Assembly (NCBI GenBank): GCA_964567125.1
Contig: CAZMLC010000116.1
Location: forward strand, 1 to 6,251
Direction of reading: 5' to 3'
Length of the DNA: 6,251 nt
From: CAZMLC01 sp964567125
GTDB lineage: Bacteria > Verrucomicrobiota > Kiritimatiellia > RFP12 > UBA1067
Under the pieces are notes generated by a model. The model was given only the letters and a program-made list of their open reading frames with translations. It searched no databases and was not told the DNA's origin. A program made the translations under genes and the position numbers. Shown here in pieces: positions 1 to 6,251 of this stretch (positions within the stretch are counted from its first letter, which is position 1; the number at the start of each line of letters is the position of its first letter).

Positions 1-54
1 ATGTGTAGCACAATAAGACCATTAGGTCAACAGGGAAGCTAACTTTTTTTACAG

Positions 55-84
55 TTGACGGTATCCGCTCTTCACCACCATAAT
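55..84 (+). promoter_or_regulatory. Predicted sigma70-type promoter of the operon
   Basis: TTGACG at 55-60 matches the -35 consensus TTGACA at five of six positions. CATAAT at 79-84 matches the -10 consensus TATAAT at five of six. The spacer is 18 bases, within the normal range. Transcription would start near 91, leaving a leader of about 80 bases before the ATG at 172. A T-tract just upstream (44-50) may help polymerase binding. This is the only good promoter I see before the gene cluster. It is a match by eye and has not been tested. Confidence 0.6.
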
Positions 85-87
85 GGT
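77..87. promoter_or_regulatory. Possible operator: palindrome across the -10 box
   Basis: ACCAT-A-ATGGT is a perfect inverted repeat with a single central base. It covers most of the predicted -10 hexamer, so a protein bound here would block polymerase. ATGGT occurs again at 104-108, 21 bases (about two helical turns) downstream on the same face. The palindrome is short and may be chance. No regulator gene is visible in the window to pair with it. Confidence 0.25.
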
Positions 88-158
88 TTTGAGGATAGAT
101 TGGATGGTGTGTAACGAATGGATGAGTTGCATGTTAATCCGAGAGTGTAGCGAAACGT

Positions 159-166
159 AAGGGGAG
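159..166 (+). promoter_or_regulatory. Ribosome binding site of the first esterase gene
   Basis: AAGGGGAG lies 5 bases before the ATG at 172 and supports that start. The encoded protein then opens directly with a typical signal peptide. Confidence 0.75.
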
Positions 167-171
167 ATCGC

Positions 172-2637
172 ATGAAACGGACAGCAGTATGGATGCTGAT
201 GTGTGCAGGAATGGTGTCACTGGCAAGCGCTGCCACGCGGAATGTCTTTTTTGCCGGAGGCCAGTCGAATGCGAAGTCCGTATGGGGTTCAGCGATCGCC
301 AGCGGTCTCCAAGCCAGTTATGGATCAAGCCTCGTGATGGTCTGGACCAACCATCCCGGAGAACCGCTGGCGAACTGGTATACGACCAGCGGAAAAATCA
401 ACTACAGCAACGACCTCTTCAACGCCGCGGGAACGGGCTTATTGCAAAGCCAGATCCAAGCCATTAAGAATGCAGGGGACGAACCCGTGCTAAAGGGTTT
501 TTTCTGGTTTCAGGGCGAGAGCGATACCGGCAGCAACACCACGGGCTATGCCACCATGGATGCCTACACCAATCGTTTTCTGAGCATGCTGACCCAGCTG
601 AAAACCGATCTGACCATGACGAATGATATTCGCTTTACGCTCGCGATCATCGACGCCAACACGAATTATTTAGCCGACCTGATCAGCATCGGCCGCGATA
701 TGGCGTGCGTGGATTATCTGCGGGCGCGGCAAATGGAAATGTCCGTACTTCCACGCGGCTCCTACGTCGATACCCGCGGCTACACGCGCCCATCGGATAT
801 CTGGCACTTATCCACCGACGAACTGACGCGCCTCGGCGGCAACATGGCCGCCTCTTTCACCAACGCCTTCGGAGCATCCTTGCCGATCGGACTGCCCGTC
901 GAAATTCCTAGCGACGATGCCGACGGCTCGATTTTCCCGACAGGCACCTTTCCCGCGCAGGACCTGATTGTCGGCACAGCCGCAACAACACCGTATAATG
1001 GCGTGGCCCTGTTTCGTCTGCCGACCAATCGCATCGATGCGGCAAATCTGATTTTGACGGTCGCGCAGAACTACGGACCGCTACCCAACGCGAATATCGA
1101 TGTCTGGGGTTTAGGCTACATGAAGACAGCCGTCATCAGCAATTCCTGGGTACTGAACAGCGACACCGATGGGCGGACCCTGCTGAACAATATGCCTGTA
1201 ACCAAGATTGCCGACAATCTGGTGACAGCCGGTCAGCCTGCCGCAGCCGGATCGGTCTGGCAGCTGAATGCCGCGCAAAAGACGAACCTCGCCGCGTTTC
1301 TCACATCGCTCTACCAAAAGGGCGCTGTTGCCGGCGACTACGCCGTGATCCGCATTAATCCCGATGCCTTGATGACCAATGCTACAAACATTCGTTTCGG
1401 CGGCTCACATCGGACCAGTCCTGATCAACGCGCCAAGCTCAGCGTGATGCTCGCGGATGCTTTAGCGCCGACAGCGACGGAACAAAGTTTCAAGGTCTAC
1501 AGTCACGAATACGACGGCGGCGTTACAAGCAACGGAATCAGCACCTCAACGGACCTCATCAGCGGCACCGGCGGCGGCGGACCGCAGGATTGGAGCGGCA
1601 TTGCCTTCTTTCCCCTACCGCAACAGACCATGATTTCCGTTTCGCTCGCGCTGCCTGTTGTCGAGTTTTCCGGCGTCATGCCGAGCGCCAACATCGACAT
1701 ATGGGGCTTAGGCTATCAGACAACCCCAGCATTAAACAACGCGTGGTTCTGCACCAACGATGTCGACACGCGCATCCTGCTCAACAACTATCCGCCCGTC
1801 AAGCTCGCGGACAATATCGTCACCGCGAAACAGACGAGCGTTGATGGAGCGATCTGGACGAACTCCGCCGCGCAATCCCTGAAGTTGAAGAATTATCTGA
1901 ACGGCCTCTACAACAAGGGCGCGAAACCCGGCGATTATGTCGTCATCCGTATCAACATGGATGCGCCACAGGGACCTTTGCGTTGCGGAGTCCGCTGGGG
2001 CGGCTCACAGCAAACGAATATCAACAAACGCAGTACGCTCTCCGGCGTCTACGCAATCACGACAAACCATCTGGTCAACGCCGATTTCGAATTGGGCACC
2101 GGAACGTCCGCGGCGAACTGGAGCGTCTCCTACAACAATTTCTTAGGCCAGCGCAGCACCGAGACCCCCCGCAGCGGCAATTACAGCTTCAAGGTCGCGG
2201 TCAACGGCGATCAATCGACAAACAAAGCGAACAACATCAACGTCTTTCAGAACGTCTCGAATCCCAAAATCGCAGGCAGGCTCGTCACCATGGGATGTTA
2301 CGCCCGTCACAATGCCACGGACCCGCTCGTCACCAACACCAACCAGCAAAAACAAAGAGTCGAGCTCCGCATCTGGTGGATGACTAACGGAGTGCAAGGA
2401 GCCTCAGTAACCAGCACGGACACGCTCTTACCCACAGACCCCACAAACAGCTATAAGTACCTCTCCGTCGCGGGTATCGCGCCAACCAATGCGAGCGGCG
2501 TTCAGGCCATGATCATCTTCCGCACCGGGACGGACACGGACCATTCACTCACCAATGGCTCGGCCATTATCGACGATCTCAGTCTGCGCGTCTTCGAACC
2601 GGAATATCCTAAAGCGACGCTGCTCTGGATGAAGTAA
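172..2637 (+). CDS. Secreted SGNH (SASA/CE6-like) carbohydrate acetylesterase with two tandem beta-sandwich repeats and a CBM-like C-terminus
   Basis: An 821-residue exported protein, probably removing O-acetyl groups from a polysaccharide outside the cytoplasm. Residues 1-20 form a Sec signal peptide (MKR n-region, hydrophobic core, ASA cleavage site). Residues about 22-237 match the SGNH hydrolases of the sialate O-acetylesterase/CE6 type: GGQSN with candidate nucleophile Ser32, WFQGESD at 112-118, and DIWH with Asp209 and His212, so the triad looks intact. Two homologous modules follow (about 253-425 and 441-625), sharing ANID(V/I)WGLGY, LADN/IADN and GDYxVIRIN motifs; they resemble beta-sandwich modules of DNRLRE/CBM96 style, which is a guess. 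Residues about 633-810 (NADFELG start) look like a CBM4/9-type sandwich. No sorting tail is seen. The catalytic class is well supported; the exact substrate (acetylxylan or other) is inferred from the CE15-like neighbour. Confidence 0.85.
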   Translation: MKRTAVWMLMCAGMVSLASAATRNVFFAGGQSNAKSVWGSAIASGLQASYGSSLVMVWTNHPGEPLANWYTTSGKINYSNDLFNAAGTGLLQSQIQAIKNAGDEPVLKGFFWFQGESDTGSNTTGYATMDAYTNRFLSMLTQLKTDLTMTNDIRFTLAIIDANTNYLADLISIGRDMACVDYLRARQMEMSVLPRGSYVDTRGYTRPSDIWHLSTDELTRLGGNMAASFTNAFGASLPIGLPVEIPSDDADGSIFPTGTFPAQDLIVGTAATTPYNGVALFRLPTNRIDAANLILTVAQNYGPLPNANIDVWGLGYMKTAVISNSWVLNSDTDGRTLLNNMPVTKIADNLVTAGQPAAAGSVWQLNAAQKTNLAAFLTSLYQKGAVAGDYAVIRINPDALMTNATNIRFGGSHRTSPDQRAKLSVMLADALAPTATEQSFKVYSHEYDGGVTSNGISTSTDLISGTGGGGPQDWSGIAFFPLPQQTMISVSLALPVVEFSGVMPSANIDIWGLGYQTTPALNNAWFCTNDVDTRILLNNYPPVKLADNIVTAKQTSVDGAIWTNSAAQSLKLKNYLNGLYNKGAKPGDYVVIRINMDAPQGPLRCGVRWGGSQQTNINKRSTLSGVYAITTNHLVNADFELGTGTSAANWSVSYNNFLGQRSTETPRSGNYSFKVAVNGDQSTNKANNINVFQNVSNPKIAGRLVTMGCYARHNATDPLVTNTNQQKQRVELRIWWMTNGVQGASVTSTDTLLPTDPTNSYKYLSVAGIAPTNASGVQAMIIFRTGTDTDHSLTNGSAIIDDLSLRVFEPEYPKATLLWMK
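928..1446 (+). repeat. Tandem protein module, copy A (residues ~253-425 of the first esterase)
   Basis: This is the first of two homologous modules inside the esterase gene. The best-conserved core is residues 306-399 (bases 1087-1368). It aligns without gaps to residues 505-598, with about 50 of 94 residues identical by my count by eye. Shared blocks include WGLGY, RxLLNN, ADN(L/I)VTA and KGAxxGDY. Outer boundaries are approximate. Confidence 0.8.
1492..2046 (+). repeat. Tandem protein module, copy B (residues ~441-625 of the first esterase)
   Basis: This is the second copy of the module; its core is bases 1684-1965. The offset from copy A is 199 residues (597 bases). At DNA level the copies have diverged, so this looks like an old domain duplication rather than a recent one. 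Both ends of the alignment extend past the core, for example GGSHRTSPDQR in copy A against GGSQQTNINKR in copy B. Confidence 0.8.
2068..2601 (+). other. C-terminal CBM4/9-like domain of the first esterase
   Basis: Residues about 633-810 begin LVNADFELGTG and contain W650 and SGNYSFKV. This pattern (N-x-DFE-x-G, then W, then G-x-YS) is typical of beta-sandwich modules of the CBM4/9/16/22 type at the C-terminus of secreted glycan enzymes. Near its end IIDDLSLRVF matches the usual last strand. Glycan binding is inferred from the family, and the exact CBM family cannot be fixed by eye. Confidence 0.55.
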
Positions 2638-2669
2638 CGCACATGCGGTTTTTACGGTATGCCGCAAAT

Positions 2670-2675
2670 AAGGAG
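2670..2675 (+). promoter_or_regulatory. Ribosome binding site fixing the start of the beta-helix gene
   Basis: AAGGAG lies 5 bases before the ATG at 2681. An in-frame TAA at 2669-2671 rules out any start further upstream in this frame, so the short N-terminus of this protein cannot be lengthened without a frameshift. Confidence 0.8.
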
Positions 2676-2680
2676 TATCC

Positions 2681-4672
2681 ATGTTCGGTTCACTTGTTCT
2701 CGCTGCAGTCCTCTATGTCGCACCTTCAGGAAATGATGCCAACCCCGGCACGCAGGATGCGCCGCTGGCCACACTCACCGGCGCGCGCAATGCCTTGCGC
2801 CTGAAAAGCAGCAAAGCCGGCAGCGAAATCGTTTTCATGAAAGGCCGTTACCAGCAACTCGTCCCGACTGAATTTACAGCGCTCGACTCCGGTACCGAAC
2901 AAGCGCCTGTACTCTACCGCGCGGAAAAAGGCGCAGAGGTACGCATCAGCGGCGGCGTTCCGCTTGCCGGCTGGACGCGCGACGACAAAGGCCGCTACAC
3001 GCTGTCGCTCAAGCAGAAGTACCCCGCAATCACGGACTACGGTAAAGAGCCCATGGGAACCTCCTCCAGACCAGCATCAGGTGCCTTTCTCGTTTATGCC
3101 GATGCCCGCATGGTCCTTCCCCGCTGGCCAAAACAGGGCTTCTTGCGCGTGGCGAGCGTGGTGACGAACGACACCTTCACCTATTCTGATGCGCGCATCT
3201 CGACGTGGGCCGCTGAAAAGGATCCGCGCGGACAAGGCTGGTGGGCGCACGACTGGGCCTCAGCCGCCATCGCCTTTGCCAAATTTGATCCCGCGACCCA
3301 GACCATCCAGCAGAAGAAACCCGGTAGCAGCTATGGCTTTCGCAAAAATGGCTTCTGGTTCGGCTACAATTTGCTCTGCGAATTGAGCGATCCCGGAGAA
3401 TATTATCTGGACCGCACCGATGGCACGCTCTATTTTCTTCCACCCGAAGGTGCGCCCACCCGCCCCGCGGAACTCGCCATCGGTCTGGAGCTGCTCAAAT
3501 TCAACGCCGCCTCCAATCTGATCTTTGACGGATTTATCTTTGAAAATTGCCGTGCCGAAGCGCTCCAGCTGCGCGATGGCCGTAACATCACGATTCGGCG
3601 CAGCATCATCCGCAACACCGGCTATAAAGGCATCACTCTCCGCAACGGCGAAGCGCATCGCATTGCCGGCTGCGAACTCTACCATCTGAACGATGGCGGC
3701 ATCGAAGCGAATGCCGGTGCGATCAACACGCTGAAGCACTGCAAGCACATCTTTGACAACAACCACATCTACGATTATTCGCGCTTCCGCCTCTCCTACG
3801 GCGCAGCCATTGATATTTACGGCTGCGGCTTTACGCTTTCGCACAATCTGATTCACAACGGCCCGCATGTCGGCATCCACTTCTATGGCCGCGAAAATCA
3901 GTTCCTCTTCAACGAGGTGCACAGCGTCTGCCTCCAATCTGGTGAGATGGGCGCCTTCTACGCGGGACGCGACTGGACGCTCGTCGGCAACGTCATCCAC
4001 GGCAACTACATCCACGACATCTACAATCCCCGCCCACAGCGCAATCGCGCCATCATGCTCGACGACGGCGCCGGCGGCATCACGATGAGCAACAATCTGA
4101 TCGTCAACGTCGCGGAAGGTATTTCGCTCTCCTCCTATTTCAACACGATTGAAAACAACGCCTTTGTCAACTGCCATCCTGCCATCTCCGGCTGGCAGAC
4201 CTATCTGACGCCCGCCTCGGTCACCCCGCCGCGCGGCGTCCATGCGCAGATGCCTGAACGCCTCTTCGCCCTCAATCCGAGTCAGCCGCCCTGGTCGACC
4301 AAATATCCGGAGCTGCTGATGCTGGCAAACGCCATCACGAACCAGACGCAGCGGCCGCCCCAGACTCGCACGCGCGTGAGTCAGAACCTCACCTGGAACT
4401 GCACAGGTCCCCTGGTTGACCATGCCAGAAACTATCCCTACAGTGCCGATGCCTGGCTGATCACGAACAACCTCGTTAATGTGGATCCGCACTTCGTCGA
4501 CGTCGCCAAAATGAACTTCCGGCTCGCCTCGGATTCGCCGGCCGTGAGCGCCGGGTTCGCGCCGCTTCCAATTACGCAAATGGGCCTCTATCCCAGCAAG
4601 GAACGGGCCTGCTGGCCCGTCAACAACACGTTGACCATTGTGAGCACCAACTTACTCTCGACGCCAAAATAA
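2681..4672 (+). CDS. Right-handed parallel beta-helix protein, probable glycan-active enzyme (GH141-like or related)
   Basis: A 663-residue protein. It opens with LYVAPSGNDANPGT and a PLATLTGARNALR segment, the usual N-cap of secreted beta-helix glycosidases and lyases. Residues about 60-100 (DSGTEQAP, ISGGVPLAGW) and RWP at 148-150 recall GH141-type and similar proteins. Residues about 264-500 form the helix, with many N-x-I/L turns such as HNLIHNGPHVGIHF (388-401), GEMGAFYAGRDW (421-432) and LDDGAGG (460-466); the acidic residues Glu422, Asp431, Asp461 and Asp462 are catalytic candidates by inference. The C-terminus (NVDPHFVD to MGLYPS, 600-639) is the common closing motif of this group. 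Beta-helix fold is well supported; family (GH141, GH120 or a lyase) and substrate are not settled. The export leader is unusually short and has no positive charge. It sits between two esterase genes, suggesting backbone or side-chain cleavage. Confidence 0.75.
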   Translation: MFGSLVLAAVLYVAPSGNDANPGTQDAPLATLTGARNALRLKSSKAGSEIVFMKGRYQQLVPTEFTALDSGTEQAPVLYRAEKGAEVRISGGVPLAGWTRDDKGRYTLSLKQKYPAITDYGKEPMGTSSRPASGAFLVYADARMVLPRWPKQGFLRVASVVTNDTFTYSDARISTWAAEKDPRGQGWWAHDWASAAIAFAKFDPATQTIQQKKPGSSYGFRKNGFWFGYNLLCELSDPGEYYLDRTDGTLYFLPPEGAPTRPAELAIGLELLKFNAASNLIFDGFIFENCRAEALQLRDGRNITIRRSIIRNTGYKGITLRNGEAHRIAGCELYHLNDGGIEANAGAINTLKHCKHIFDNNHIYDYSRFRLSYGAAIDIYGCGFTLSHNLIHNGPHVGIHFYGRENQFLFNEVHSVCLQSGEMGAFYAGRDWTLVGNVIHGNYIHDIYNPRPQRNRAIMLDDGAGGITMSNNLIVNVAEGISLSSYFNTIENNAFVNCHPAISGWQTYLTPASVTPPRGVHAQMPERLFALNPSQPPWSTKYPELLMLANAITNQTQRPPQTRTRVSQNLTWNCTGPLVDHARNYPYSADAWLITNNLVNVDPHFVDVAKMNFRLASDSPAVSAGFAPLPITQMGLYPSKERACWPVNNTLTIVSTNLLSTPK

Positions 4673-4677
4673 GGAAG
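4671..4677 (+). promoter_or_regulatory. Ribosome binding site of the CE15-like gene, overlapping the preceding stop codon
   Basis: AAGGAAG begins inside the TAA (4670-4672) that ends the beta-helix gene and lies 5 bases before the ATG at 4683. Ribosomes finishing the upstream gene would be next to this site, which favours coupled translation. Confidence 0.7.
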
Positions 4678-4682
4678 TCTTT

Positions 4683-5837
4683 ATGCGCATCACAACCGTA
4701 TTCTGCCGCGCACTGGCCTGCACGGTATTCGCGTTCTACAGTGGCGCGGAAAATATCCCGGCACTGTTTACGGATTCCGCGCCGACGCGCGCTGCATGGG
4801 AGTCCGCACGGCGGCCGCAGGTACTCGCCCAGTTCGAAAATGCCATGTTCGGCCAGACACCGCGCGTCAGAGCCGGGAGCGTACGGTTTGAACGTCTGGG
4901 TGCCGTGGCAGAGGCCTTCCAGGGGACGGCCTGCAAACAGAAGGTCCGCATCCATTACACGCTCCCCGATGCCGCGCCCACCTCATTTGATGTGCTGGCG
5001 GTCTATCCGAAGACGACAAAATCCGTGCCCGTCTTCCTCGAAATGAGCATCAATTATCCGGGTACATACGATGAATCCCTAGCCACCCCCTGCTCCTATT
5101 GGCCGGCGGAACAGATCGTCAAGCGCGGCTATGCTGCGCTCATCTTCAACTACACCAATGCCGCGCCGGATGATGCTCAGGCCTTCTTCGCCTGGAAGTC
5201 CAAAACGTGGAAACAGACCAACGACTCTGCCACCGCGCCATTCAGCGCGATCTCCATCTGGGCCTGGTCCATCAGCCGCGTCATCGACTGGATCGAAACC
5301 GAACCGGCCTTTGATGCGAAACGCATCGCAGTCGTCGGATTCTCGCGCGGCGGAAAAACCGCGCTCTGGGCCGGTGCTCAGGACACGCGCATCGCGCTCA
5401 CCATCAGCTGCTGTTCCGGCAGCGGCGGCGCCAAGCTCATCCATCAGGCCTTGCCGCAATCCGAAACCATCGAGCATCTCGTCACGCGCTTCCCGCACTG
5501 GTTCACACCGAACTATGCTGCGTATGCGCACCGTGAAAACGAGACACCCTTTGACATGCATCAGCTGCTGGCGCTCGTCGCACCGCGCCTGCTCTACGTC
5601 TCCTCCGCAACCGAGGATCGCTGGGCTGGCCCTGAAGGTGAATTCGCCAGCTGCATGCACGCCGCGCCAGCCTGGACACTCTACAACAAGACGGGCTTCA
5701 CCGCGCAGGCTTTCCCGGCAGCGAACACGCCGCTGCACACAGGCTCCATCGGCTACCATCTGCGCCAGGGCCCGCATTTTCTCACGGAATACGACTGGCA
5801 CTGTTACCTCGATTTCGCGGACCGCCATTTGAAATAA
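4683..5837 (+). CDS. CE15-like glucuronoyl esterase, secreted
   Basis: A 384-residue alpha/beta hydrolase, the usual length for a single-domain bacterial CE15 enzyme. This family cuts esters between glucuronate side chains of xylan and lignin alcohols or other groups. Residues 1-22 are a signal peptide with likely cleavage after SGA. The family hallmark GFSRGGKTALWAGAQD (219-234) holds candidate nucleophile Ser221; Arg222 and Lys225 are at positions that contact the substrate in the family. GPHFLTEYDW (363-372) gives catalytic His365, followed by YLDFADRH. The fungal-type acid position before SGSGG is Cys244 here, so the acid is probably Glu311 or Asp312 in the SATEDRWAGPEGEF loop, as in many bacterial members. 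The gene starts 10 bases after the beta-helix gene. Other alpha/beta esterases are possible but fit the motifs less well; activity on glucuronoyl esters is inferred. Confidence 0.85.
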   Translation: MRITTVFCRALACTVFAFYSGAENIPALFTDSAPTRAAWESARRPQVLAQFENAMFGQTPRVRAGSVRFERLGAVAEAFQGTACKQKVRIHYTLPDAAPTSFDVLAVYPKTTKSVPVFLEMSINYPGTYDESLATPCSYWPAEQIVKRGYAALIFNYTNAAPDDAQAFFAWKSKTWKQTNDSATAPFSAISIWAWSISRVIDWIETEPAFDAKRIAVVGFSRGGKTALWAGAQDTRIALTISCCSGSGGAKLIHQALPQSETIEHLVTRFPHWFTPNYAAYAHRENETPFDMHQLLALVAPRLLYVSSATEDRWAGPEGEFASCMHAAPAWTLYNKTGFTAQAFPAANTPLHTGSIGYHLRQGPHFLTEYDWHCYLDFADRHLK

Positions 5838-5839
5838 GT

Positions 5840-6251
5840 ATGACCGCACAACAGCTCATCACCGCGCTTCAGCAAGAGGCCAATCCGGACAAGGCTAAAG
5901 TCTTGCAAGGTTTCTTCAAGACAGGCAAAGGCCAATACGGCGAAGGCGATCGTTTTATCGGACTCACGGTCCCCATGATCCGCCGCATCGTTCAACAGCA
6001 TCGTGCGCTGAGCTGCGATGCTGTACCACGCCTGCTCAAGAATCCCGTTCATGAAGTGCGCATGGCCGGTCTGCTGCTGCTCGTCGAACAGTATAAAATA
6101 GCCGCGCCGTCCGAACGTCAGGCCATAGTCGATCTCTATCTGGCGCACACAACCTACATCAACAACTGGGATCTCGTTGATCTGAGCGCCCCAACGATTA
6201 TCGGCGAATTTCTGCTGACCCGTCCGCGCGACCTGCTCTATACGCTGGTCG
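5840..6251 (+). CDS. AlkD-like DNA alkylation repair protein (partial, 3' end beyond the window)
   Basis: The first 137 residues are present; the family is usually about 220-240 residues. AlkD-type enzymes are HEAT-repeat DNA glycosylases that remove alkylated purines in the cytoplasm. FFKTGKGQYGEGD (25-37), the GLTVPMIRR segment (41-49) and YINNWDLVDLSAP (106-118) are hallmarks of the family (PF08713). Trp110 and Asp114 have the W-x3-D spacing of the lesion-contacting and catalytic residues of Bacillus cereus AlkD. There is no signal peptide, unlike the flanking esterase genes. The ATG lies 2 bases after the stop of the CE15-like gene, with only a weak purine stretch (GAAATAAG, 5831-5838) as ribosome site, so translation is probably coupled to the upstream gene. 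Functional link to glycan breakdown is not evident. Confidence 0.85.
   Translation, partial: MTAQQLITALQQEANPDKAKVLQGFFKTGKGQYGEGDRFIGLTVPMIRRIVQQHRALSCDAVPRLLKNPVHEVRMAGLLLLVEQYKIAAPSERQAIVDLYLAHTTYINNWDLVDLSAPTIIGEFLLTRPRDLLYTLV

Larger units (their letters stand above)
1..171. other. Non-coding leader region upstream of the operon
   Basis: This stretch has no supportable gene. A 14-codon reading frame from base 1 ends at a TAA at 40-42 and has no recognisable content; it could be chance. The region is more AT-rich than the genes that follow. It holds a small perfect hairpin (GACC-ATTA-GGTC, 17-28), a run of seven T at 44-50 just before the -35 box, a promoter-like element, and an untranslated leader of roughly 80 bases in which GGAT recurs at 93, 102 and 120. 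The T-run lies where an UP element could sit, which is inference. Confidence 0.6.
172..6251 (+). other. Predicted four-gene operon (continues past the window)
   Basis: All four genes are on the same strand with gaps of 43, 10 and 2 bases, and no gap holds a stem followed by a T-run. The only good promoter lies at 55-84. The first three genes form a functional set (deacetylation, beta-helix glycan enzyme, glucuronoyl de-esterification). The fourth is a DNA-repair gene that appears to ride along. The operon end is not in the window. Confidence 0.65.

Noticed and set aside
1..42. Small gene or C-terminal end of an upstream gene reading from base 1 to the TAA at 40-42
   Set aside because: There are only 13 residues with no recognisable content, so it cannot be told from chance.
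17..50. Hairpin GACC-ATTA-GGTC followed by a T-run, as a terminator of an upstream gene
   Set aside because: The stem has only four base pairs, and the seven-T run begins 15 bases after it, which is too far for an intrinsic terminator.
2590..2637. C-terminal sorting signal (PEP-CTERM or similar) on the first esterase
   Set aside because: The tail after FEPEYP is only eight residues, with no transmembrane stretch and no basic cluster.
2644..2666. Inverted repeat TGCGG/CCGCA between the first two genes, as a terminator
   Set aside because: The stem is 5 base pairs with a 13-base loop and no T-run follows, so it would not end transcription. At most it is a weak leader structure before the ribosome site.
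3260..4579. A long open frame (439 codons) on the - strand inside the beta-helix gene
   Set aside because: It lies wholly antisense to a gene with clear motifs and a strong ribosome site. Its translation is a low-complexity mix rich in V, A, D and R with no recognisable domain, as expected from GC-rich codon bias.
4683..4725. Lipoprotein signal at Cys13 of the CE15-like protein
   Set aside because: The residues before the Cys (ALA) do not form a good lipobox and the hydrophobic core lies after the Cys, not before it. A standard signal peptidase I site after SGA fits better.
5131..5832. A 233-codon + strand frame overlapping the CE15-like gene
   Set aside because: The product is rich in S, R and P, typical of an out-of-frame reading of GC-rich coding DNA. 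The other frame carries the family motifs.
5079..5849. A 256-codon open frame on the - strand across the CE15-like gene
   Set aside because: It is antisense to a gene with intact catalytic motifs, and its translation shows no known motif or sensible ribosome site.

Overview
The window reads as an accessory carbohydrate-degradation locus from a Gram-negative bacterium. The coding DNA is GC-rich, and the genes carry good Shine-Dalgarno sites. At least two products have N-terminal export signals. The mix of an SGNH (SASA/CE6-like) esterase with added beta-sandwich modules, a right-handed beta-helix protein and a CE15-type glucuronoyl esterase is typical of polysaccharide specialists. I would guess the Planctomycetes-Verrucomicrobia-Chlamydiae group (Kiritimatiellota, Verrucomicrobiota or Lentisphaerota), but this is inference from gene style; there is no rRNA or other marker gene here.

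Layout: positions 1-171 are non-coding and hold a good sigma70-like promoter (TTGACG, 18-base spacer, CATAAT) with a small perfect palindrome across its -10 box. Four genes follow on the + strand. They are a multidomain secreted carbohydrate O-acetylesterase candidate (172-2637), a right-handed parallel beta-helix protein likely to act on a glycan (2681-4672), a CE15-like glucuronoyl esterase (4683-5837), and the first 137 codons of an AlkD-like DNA alkylation repair protein (5840 to the window end). Gaps are 43, 10 and 2 bases and none holds a convincing terminator, so all four are probably co-transcribed. The first three start codons share a strong AG-rich ribosome site with an identical 5-base spacer; the fourth has no clear site and probably depends on translational coupling.

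How the genes may work together: the first enzyme would remove acetyl groups, the third would cut ester bonds of (4-O-methyl)glucuronate side chains, and the beta-helix protein would attack the glycan itself. Acetylated glucuronoxylan, or another uronate-bearing plant or algal polysaccharide, fits as the target. The window shows no transporter, sulfatase or regulator.

The points most worth a second look are the internal domain duplication in the first protein, the absent canonical catalytic acid in the CE15-like protein, the very short leader of the beta-helix protein, and a DNA-repair gene placed 2 bases after an esterase gene. I see no CRISPR array, mobile element, tRNA or rRNA, and no clear evidence of a wholly new system.
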